A stretch of 64,000 bases of DNA from positions 1 to 64,000 of the forward strand of contig JANNSD010000037.1 of NCBI GenBank assembly GCA_031402225.1. Reading direction: 5' to 3'. The position numbers and the translations under genes are program-made. The stretch comes from JAGGAG01 sp031402225 (GTDB lineage Bacteria; Gemmatimonadota; Gemmatimonadetes; Gemmatimonadales; GWC2-71-9). Numbering within the stretch: the first letter of the stretch is position 1; each line of letters opens with the position of its first letter. Under the pieces are notes generated by a model. That model made no database searches. It had not been told where the DNA came from and saw only the letters and a list, made by a program, of their open reading frames with translations. Positions 57,983 to 64,000 of this stretch are shown here, in pieces.

Positions 57983-60900
57983 ATGAAAGTCTTGTTGCGT
58001 TCGAGAAGCCTCGCGGCGGGAGGACTGCTGGCGCTGGCGCTGGCAGCAATGATTCCTGCGACAGCCGCGGCCAAGCCGGAACCGGGCGCGCGCCCGCGTG
58101 GCTTTCGCCTCTTCGCCCGGACACTGGGGGCGATCACGGTCAACCGGGTGTACCTTGGCCTCAGTTCGTCCAAGGGCAACATCGGCGTCGACTCGACGAA
58201 CTCGTCGACCATCGGCGGCGGATTCTGGCCGCGCGGCTCCGGCAACCAGTTCGTGTTCAACTCGGGCCTGCAGATCGCGGGCAAAGTAGACAACCCGGGC
58301 GGGGCCTGGGATGGTGACGTGACCGGCGCCTTCTTCTTCGACCCGAAGGGGACGACGGAGCACGGCGACGGTGTGGAGCCGATTTACAACTTCGCGAACC
58401 CGGCTGACGCCGGCGCCTGGCCCGATGCCGCGAGGGTGCCAGTCGAGATCAATGAGGCCGACAACTTCTACAACCCGATCCTCCGTGGCATCATCTCGGC
58501 GTCTCAGGGCGACGTCTGGTTCGTGACCTGGGACGGCAACCCGACCCTGATTGCCGGCCGGCCGCACCCACTCGGCGTCGCCGTGGAGTCCCGCGGGCTT
58601 GCCTGGAACTACCCGACGGGCAACGAGGACATCGTCTACTTCACGTTCTCGTTCTACAACGTGACCGCGGCCGACCCGGCGGCCTACTCCGCCGTGCGGC
58701 CCGCGATCCGGCCTGTCATGCAGCAGCTAGGTGCGCAGTTCGTCAGCACGAACAGTGCAAGATTCCGGGTGGCCTTGCCGGCGGGCGGCTATGCCATTGA
58801 CTCGCTGTTCTCGGCGTTCGCGGCCGACATGGACGTGTCCAACGCCGGCTCGAACTTCTGCTCGGTGAATATCCCGTTCGCGCTCGGATACTGCTACGAG
58901 CACACCTTTACATTCGACCCAACCAGTGGCGAGTCGTACGACAACCCGACCATCTGGGGCGCGCCGTTCTTCGGTGGCCCGGGCTTCGTGGGCGTGAAGT
59001 ACCTCCGGAGTCCAACCGGCGTGGGTGAGATCCAGCTCTTCTCCAACACGATCAACTCGGCCACGGGCTTCCGTGATCCGGCCAACGTGTTCCAGCTCTT
59101 TCGCTACCTCTCCGGCAACCTGGATCCTTCGCAGGGCGACCAGGCCTGCAACGTCGCCGGCGGCTTTGCGGTGGGCATCTGCTTCATCAATCCAGCGTTT
59201 GCCGACGCCCGCTTCTACCAGTCCTCCACGGCGCTCAACCTGCCGCCGGGCGGCTTCGGCAGCATCGTGGTGGCATACATCTTCGCCGCCCCGGTGGCCA
59301 TTCCCGGATTCACGCCGTCGGCCACCACCGACGTTACGCCAGGCAACCCGGTGATCCTGACCAACTCCGGGCTCCTGAGCGTCGGTGCCAACCAGATCGA
59401 TTCGCTCACCGGATTCAACGGCTTCACCGACATCAACGGCGACGCGGAAGTTGAGCAGTCCGAGTTCCGCACCATTCCCGGCTCCCTGCTCAACAAGGCG
59501 CTCACGGCGCAGGTCATCTTCGACAATGGATTCCTGCTCCCGTTCGCGCCCACGTCGCCAAACTTCTACCTGATTCCCGGCAACAATCAGGTGTCCATTG
59601 TCTGGCAGCCAACCTCCTCCGAGGTGACCGGCGACCCGTTCTACGCGGTGGCCAGCAACCCGGGGACCCCGCTCGAACCGAACCTGCTGTACGACCCGAA
59701 CTACCGGCAGTACGACGTCGAGGGCTACCGGCTCTATCGTGGCCGGGTGGACAACCAGGGGGCGCTCACGCTGGTGGCGCAGTTCGACTATGCCGGCACC
59801 GAAATGAACGACTTTTCCGGCCAGATCCAGCCGGTTTCCACCTGCGCACCCGAGCTGGGCGTCACCATCCTCTGCCCGGTGGCGTTCGACTACGTGCAGT
59901 TCACCGGTGTGCCGGCCACGGTGTCGACGGCCTACCCGCTGGTGGGCCAGTTTGTCCAGGTCAAGCTTGGGTCGGCGTCGCGCGTGGTCGTCAACCCAGG
60001 CCAGGTTCCCGGGGCTGACTGTATCGCCGCATCGTGTGCCCTGGTCATCGGCAACGCGGACACCGCACTCACGGGGTCGGGCGGACAGGGTGGCCCATAC
60101 CCGCAGCTTAGCGACAACGGCGTGCCGTTCGGCTACATCGACCTCGAGCCGAAGAACAACTTCCGCTACTTCTACGCGGTCACGGCGTTCGATGTGAACA
60201 GCTTCCAGTCGGGCCCGTCCAGCCTGGAGTCTCCGCGTATCGGCAAGCCGGTCACGCCCAGTGTCACCGGCTCCAACGTGGTGGCACCGCAGCTCACCTC
60301 CAGCCTGACCGGCACAGCTGGCACCGCACTCAATGTCGATGCACCCTTCGACATTGACGCGGCCACCGGCCGGTTCAGCGGCACGCCACCGGCCACCAAT
60401 GGCATCTCCGGTGCCTTTGCGCCGCTCATTCCGGCGCTGTTGCCCGCGCTGAACCTCGCTGCCAAGATCGACTCGGTGAGCGCGTACTTCAGCGAGAATC
60501 CGCTGTGTGGCGGCGTCACCAATTTCGGGGGCGGCGGCACCTGCTACATCTTTTACGTCACGTTCAAGAAGGATGGCGTCGAGACTCCGTTCGTCACGGT
60601 GACCCCGTGGCCAATCTGGAGTAACTTCGACGGCATCAACCAGTTTGAGGCGCAGCTCGGTGCCCAGCCGGTCAACATCGACCCGGCGGCGGCAGCCACC
60701 TATGGTATCCCGGGCACGCTGACCGGCAGTGCCGCCGTAGGTATCACGCAGCGGCAGTACATCCAGTTCTCCAGCTTTGAGGGACAGGCGGCGAGGCGAG
60801 GGCTGGTGGCTAACAATACGGCCGCTCTGTGCGGAGCGAGCTTGACCAACTGCCAGACCTCGGTCTCGCCAGGAGGTTCCCGTTGGTTCCAGGGCGCCAA

Positions 60901-61972
60901 TGAAACGCTGGACCACCCGGCAGTCAGCATCAAGGTCGGCGGGGGACTGACTGGCGTCGATACCGTCTGGGCGCCGATTCACCATGTGCAGCGCGACCCA
61001 ACGGCGCCAACCACGCCTGGTTCAGCGAGCAACAACGGCATTAACCAGTTCTGGGGCTACGGCTTTGCCGGCCTCGGCCGCCAAGCGGACGTGGTTCTCA
61101 CATGGGGCGGCGGCGGCACCGCCTCGCTTCAGGACGTGACCCACGACGTACCGGTGGAGTTCAATACCCAGGCAGCCGCCTCCTGGGGCTTCGTCACCGA
61201 TGCGGATGGCAGCGGCTACGTGGACTGGTCGGATTTCAACTATGCGCCCAATGTCGCGGAATGGTGGATCGCTCCGAACGGGGTTGATGCCGCAGACTTC
61301 TTTGGACCGGCCACCCTGGCGGATACCGTCCGCTACGTGAACACCGCCACCCCGGGTCCGGTCAGCACTCAGTTTGCCCCAGCCTCGGCAACCGGTGTGG
61401 GCATCGGCCTGTACATCAATGGTGAACGCTACATCTTCCAGCTCACCGGGGGTGCACTACCGGCGCCTGGTACCAAGTGGACGCTCCGCACCTACAGCGG
61501 CATCGTACGCGCCGCGGCCGGAAGCGCAGCCGCCGGGACGCTGGCGGCAGGCACTACGCCCACCGGATATTCGTTCGCACCGGTCGTTCGCTCGCCGGGT
61601 ATCGCCGGGCTCACGGTGCAGTTCACCGTTGCGCAGCCAACCGGCACGGTGGCCTCCACCAACCTGGACCTCCGGCAAGTGCACACGGTGCCCGACCCGT
61701 ACTACGTGACGAATGGCTTCGAGGCCACCACGGAATCGAAGGTGCTCCAGTTCGTGAACCTGCCAACCCAGGCTATCATCCGCATCTACACATCGAGCGG
61801 AATCCTGGTGAACCTGATCGAGCATAACTCGACCGATTTCAGCGGGTCGGAAGCCTGGAACCTCCGCAACCGGAACAACCAGGTGGTCGCATCGGGTGTG
61901 TACTTCTATATGATTGAAGCTGGCGACGCCCGACGGGTTGGTCGCTTCACGGTGGTGAACTTCGCCCAGTAG
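57983..61972 (+). CDS. Large secreted surface protein with C-terminal Ig-like sorting module
   Basis: Exported protein of 1329 residues. The start at 57983 follows GAGAGGA and a signal peptide (LLALALAAMIPATAAAK). The body is beta-rich; a fibronectin-III-like module is near 530-620 (VEGYRLYRGRVDNQGALTLV), repeated in type later. The last 85 residues form a FlgD/type IX-like Ig module (DLRQVHTVPDPYYVTN, AIIRIYTSSGILVNLIEH, SGVYFYMIEAGD), as in secreted proteins of the FCB group. It follows the receptor by 79 nt. Asp-rich DINGDAEVEQSE could bind calcium. Function unknown. Confidence 0.8.
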   Translation: MKVLLRSRSLAAGGLLALALAAMIPATAAAKPEPGARPRGFRLFARTLGAITVNRVYLGLSSSKGNIGVDSTNSSTIGGGFWPRGSGNQFVFNSGLQIAGKVDNPGGAWDGDVTGAFFFDPKGTTEHGDGVEPIYNFANPADAGAWPDAARVPVEINEADNFYNPILRGIISASQGDVWFVTWDGNPTLIAGRPHPLGVAVESRGLAWNYPTGNEDIVYFTFSFYNVTAADPAAYSAVRPAIRPVMQQLGAQFVSTNSARFRVALPAGGYAIDSLFSAFAADMDVSNAGSNFCSVNIPFALGYCYEHTFTFDPTSGESYDNPTIWGAPFFGGPGFVGVKYLRSPTGVGEIQLFSNTINSATGFRDPANVFQLFRYLSGNLDPSQGDQACNVAGGFAVGICFINPAFADARFYQSSTALNLPPGGFGSIVVAYIFAAPVAIPGFTPSATTDVTPGNPVILTNSGLLSVGANQIDSLTGFNGFTDINGDAEVEQSEFRTIPGSLLNKALTAQVIFDNGFLLPFAPTSPNFYLIPGNNQVSIVWQPTSSEVTGDPFYAVASNPGTPLEPNLLYDPNYRQYDVEGYRLYRGRVDNQGALTLVAQFDYAGTEMNDFSGQIQPVSTCAPELGVTILCPVAFDYVQFTGVPATVSTAYPLVGQFVQVKLGSASRVVVNPGQVPGADCIAASCALVIGNADTALTGSGGQGGPYPQLSDNGVPFGYIDLEPKNNFRYFYAVTAFDVNSFQSGPSSLESPRIGKPVTPSVTGSNVVAPQLTSSLTGTAGTALNVDAPFDIDAATGRFSGTPPATNGISGAFAPLIPALLPALNLAAKIDSVSAYFSENPLCGGVTNFGGGGTCYIFYVTFKKDGVETPFVTVTPWPIWSNFDGINQFEAQLGAQPVNIDPAAAATYGIPGTLTGSAAVGITQRQYIQFSSFEGQAARRGLVANNTAALCGASLTNCQTSVSPGGSRWFQGANETLDHPAVSIKVGGGLTGVDTVWAPIHHVQRDPTAPTTPGSASNNGINQFWGYGFAGLGRQADVVLTWGGGGTASLQDVTHDVPVEFNTQAAASWGFVTDADGSGYVDWSDFNYAPNVAEWWIAPNGVDAADFFGPATLADTVRYVNTATPGPVSTQFAPASATGVGIGLYINGERYIFQLTGGALPAPGTKWTLRTYSGIVRAAAGSAAAGTLAAGTTPTGYSFAPVVRSPGIAGLTVQFTVAQPTGTVASTNLDLRQVHTVPDPYYVTNGFEATTESKVLQFVNLPTQAIIRIYTSSGILVNLIEHNSTDFSGSEAWNLRNRNNQVVASGVYFYMIEAGDARRVGRFTVVNFAQ

Positions 61973-61988
61973 TCCACTGGCCCGGTGA

Positions 61989-62012
61989 GCGGGGTCCCGA
62001 ACGGGGCCCCGC
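61989..62012 (+). terminator. Intra-operon hairpin
   Basis: GCGGGGTCCCG (61989-61999) pairs with CGGGGCCCCGC (62002-62012), an 11-bp stem with one G-U pair. It lies between the surface protein and the PorV-like gene. No T-run follows, so it may act as an mRNA-stabilising or attenuating element rather than a complete stop. Confidence 0.5.
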
Positions 62013-62038
62013 CACCTACCCTAGGAGATCGAAAGATC

Positions 62039-63160
62039 ATGCGTGATTCTCAAAGACTTCGCTGGGCACTGGCGGGGATGCTGTTCATCGGGAGCCCGAC
62101 GTTGCTTGCAGCCCAGAACACCACGGGCGACAACACGTCGTACGGCACCACGTCGGCGGAATTCCTGCTCCTTGGCGCTTCGGCGCGCGGCGCGGCACTC
62201 GGTACCTCGTTTTCCGCGATCGTAAACGACGTCAGCGCACTGTACTACAATCCAGCTGGTATCGCCTTACAGCGAACCAGCGGGTTCTCCGCCAGCGCGT
62301 ACGATTACGTCGCGAGCACCAACTACGCCTGGGCCGGCCTCTCATTCCCGTTCAGCGGGCGGACCAGGGCCTTCGGCCTCCAGTTCGGCACCTTCGGTTT
62401 CGGTGACCAGCCGGTCTACACCGTCGAACAACCCGACGGCACAGGCTCGGTGTACTCGGTCAGCCAAACTTTCGGCGGCCTCACCTACGCCCAGAACTTC
62501 TCCGACCGATTCAGCGCGGGCATCACGGCGAAGTTCATTTTCGACAATCTGGGTGGAGCCTCTGGCAGTGCGTTCGCGGTCGATTTCGGCACGAACTTCC
62601 ACTCCCGCCTTGGCGGGCGCCCGATTCAGTTCTCCTTCACCCTGACCAACTTGGGCACGTCGATCGATTACGGCGGCGACGCGCTGATCGTCCTGGTGCC
62701 GCGTGACTCGGTGCCCGGGGTGCCCACGGTGCCCACGAACCCGCAGCAGGGTGAGCTCAGCACCAAGGCGTCCAACCTCCCGACCGTTTTCAAGGTGGCC
62801 CTGGGGTACGACCTGATTTCCAAGACCGATACACGCTGGACGCTGATTGCGGACTTCAACCAGCAGATCAGCAACAAGGCGGCGTTCGGTGTGGGCACGG
62901 AGGCGGCGTTCAAGCACCTCGGCGGGTCGGGCTTCGGCGCGGCGCTCCGGGCGAGCTACAGCTACCAGCCGGCCAACAACCTCACCCCGACGCAGCTCCC
63001 GAGCTCGGTGGCGGATGAGGAGAACCTGCAGGGGTTGGCGTTTGGCGGCGGTCTGTTCTTCGAGACGGCAGCCAAGTTCAGTCTTGGGCTCGACTATGCC
63101 TACCGGTACCTGGGCGTGCTCGGACCAACCAACTTCTTCACGTTCAGCGTCGGCTTCTGA
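62039..63160 (+). CDS. PorV/PorQ-family outer-membrane protein
   Basis: Outer-membrane beta-barrel protein of 373 residues. The start at 62039 follows TAGGAGA, then a signal peptide (MLFIGSPTLLAAQ). The conserved N-terminal signature is EFLLLGASARGAALGTSFSA, then NDVSALYYNPAGIALQ, common to PorV/PorQ. The protein ends LGPTNFFTFSVGF, an aromatic-terminated barrel strand. PorV is the outer-membrane shuttle of the type IX secretion system, attaching cargo to the surface. It is next to a cargo-like protein, which supports that role. Confidence 0.87.
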   Translation: MRDSQRLRWALAGMLFIGSPTLLAAQNTTGDNTSYGTTSAEFLLLGASARGAALGTSFSAIVNDVSALYYNPAGIALQRTSGFSASAYDYVASTNYAWAGLSFPFSGRTRAFGLQFGTFGFGDQPVYTVEQPDGTGSVYSVSQTFGGLTYAQNFSDRFSAGITAKFIFDNLGGASGSAFAVDFGTNFHSRLGGRPIQFSFTLTNLGTSIDYGGDALIVLVPRDSVPGVPTVPTNPQQGELSTKASNLPTVFKVALGYDLISKTDTRWTLIADFNQQISNKAAFGVGTEAAFKHLGGSGFGAALRASYSYQPANNLTPTQLPSSVADEENLQGLAFGGGLFFETAAKFSLGLDYAYRYLGVLGPTNFFTFSVGF

Positions 63161-63180
63161 ACCGGGTTGGCTTACCGGCA

Positions 63181-63204
63181 GGCGGGCCCCTCACGGGGCC
63201 CGCC
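63181..63204 (+). terminator. Hairpin terminator after the PorV-like gene
   Basis: A perfect 10-bp stem GGCGGGCCCC/GGGGCCCGCC with a TCAC loop, 20 nt after the PorV-like stop. It is followed by TGTGTCGTTT, a poor T-run. It probably ends the surface-export operon. Confidence 0.65.
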
Positions 63205-63312
63205 TGTGTCGTTTGGGGTCCGCCTGTCGTCTCCGGTGGCAGGTTGGCAGGGCGTGCCGGAGTCGGTCCGCGCCGCCCGCTCCCGAGTCACTGTCCCAAC
63301 GGAGCAATCAAC

Positions 63313-64000
63313 GTGAAATTCCGGAGCTGGCTCGCTCTGGCCCTGCTGACGGTGTGCCTTCAGGTCTCAGCGGCACTGGCCCAGGCTACCGACGGCCTCT
63401 CCCTCCGCGCCGTGCGATCCTTCCGCCCCGAGAACGGCGGCCAGACGCGCGTTCGCGTCCTGATACAAATACCGCTGTCGGTGCTGGAACCGGGGCGCGC
63501 CGGCGTGTCGTACCAGATGGGGGTGAAGGTCACCGACCAGGCGGGCATCACTTTGCATACTGATGCCTGGCGCACGCATATACCGCTGCTGACCGGCGTC
63601 CCGGGAGAGTACGGCCTCGAGATGATCGACTTCGCCGTTGCGCCGGGCAAGTACACCGTGTCAGTCGAGGTCACCGATTCCCTGTCGGGGCGGCAGCTTG
63701 CAAACGGGATTGCGGTGGAGGGATACGCCAGCCGGCCCGATGCGTCCGACCTGACCCTTGCCCGCAGCATGCGGCTTGCCGGGGCCAGCGACTCCGTGCC
63801 CGGTCCCGGCGAGATCAGGAAGGGCAACACCCTCCTCAGTCCTGCCGCTCTGCTGCGCCTCACGCCGCTGGAGCCCGAGGCGTACTACGTGCTCGAGGCG
63901 TACAATGACGGCGCGGAAGAGTCTGGCACGATGGCAGTCGAGGTGCTCGATGCGGCAGGCAAGGCGGTGTTCCAGACCCCCAACACCCCGGTGAAGGTTG
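63313..64000 (+). CDS. Secreted protein of unknown function, 5' part
   Basis: The frame from GTG 63313 is open to the right edge, giving 229 residues. GGAG lies 8 nt upstream. It begins with a signal peptide (SWLALALLTVCLQVSAALAQ). The visible part is beta-rich (VRVLIQIPLSVLEPGRAGVS, PGKYTVSVEVTDSLSGRQLA), resembling exported GWxTD-type or Ig-like proteins, but the decisive motif would be beyond the edge. It stands after a terminator, so it is likely a separate unit. Confidence 0.75.
   Translation, partial: MKFRSWLALALLTVCLQVSAALAQATDGLSLRAVRSFRPENGGQTRVRVLIQIPLSVLEPGRAGVSYQMGVKVTDQAGITLHTDAWRTHIPLLTGVPGEYGLEMIDFAVAPGKYTVSVEVTDSLSGRQLANGIAVEGYASRPDASDLTLARSMRLAGASDSVPGPGEIRKGNTLLSPAALLRLTPLEPEAYYVLEAYNDGAEESGTMAVEVLDAAGKAVFQTPNTPVKV

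Overview
The window is a high-G+C, gene-dense bacterial chromosome segment. I infer a member of the Gemmatimonadota or a close relative in the FCB superphylum. Reasons: a SusC/OmpA-like TonB receptor with an N-terminal carboxypeptidase-regulatory domain, a PorV-type outer-membrane protein and a large surface protein with a type IX-like C-terminal Ig module stand together at 54.5-63.2 kb; many starts are GTG or TTG; and neighbouring genes often overlap by 4 nt. I see no rRNA or tRNA gene, insertion sequence, integrase, prophage or CRISPR array. The taxonomic call rests on gene content only.

Layout. 0-5.6 kb: a metal-efflux RND operon (TolC-like outer-membrane protein cut by the window edge, HlyD-like lipoprotein, CzcA-like pump) plus a DUF2231-like membrane protein. 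5.6-8.9 kb (minus): PBP4-type carboxypeptidase, acyl-CoA dehydrogenase, Bor-like lipoprotein. 8.9-13.7 kb (minus): metF-metH, led by a sigma70-type promoter and a SAM-II riboswitch. 13.7-16.5 kb (minus): DUF167, YggT, a lipoprotein, an acyl-ACP desaturase and a GNAT. 16.8-26.2 kb: mixed metabolism (FAD oxidoreductase, Tat-type amidase, YfcC transporter, JAMM-like secreted protein, tungstate-binding protein coupled to proline catabolic PruA).

26.2-32.5 kb (minus): a complete pqqABCDE operon, including the 24-residue pqqA, with a candidate sigma-54 promoter in front of it and a sigma-54 activator/histidine kinase pair directly upstream. 32.7-41.9 kb: TPR protein, M16 peptidase (a possible PqqA-processing protease), sugar nucleotidyltransferase, CDP-alcohol phosphotransferase, OsmC, DsbA-like protein and Kup. 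41.9-47 kb: acetyl-CoA synthetase; then a candidate GEMM (cyclic-dinucleotide) riboswitch before a STAS gene; then the haem-exporter set ccmABCD. 47-52.3 kb (minus): a tightly packed unit of ketosynthase, SRPBCC cyclase, methyltransferase, flavin reductase and FAD oxidoreductase, with a lipoprotein and a DUF92 kinase-like gene, resembling a small polyketide/aromatic tailoring cluster. 52.4-54.2 kb: V4R protein and M24 peptidase. 54.2-64 kb: the surface-export trio behind a good sigma70-type promoter, then a secreted protein running off the end.

A recurring oddity is short purine-rich tandem repeats in gaps between transcription units (25.3, 29.5, 33.8, 44.7 and 46.9 kb). Two of them are paired with inverted copies that would fold into long hairpins, and one has supplied the C-terminal codons of ccmD.
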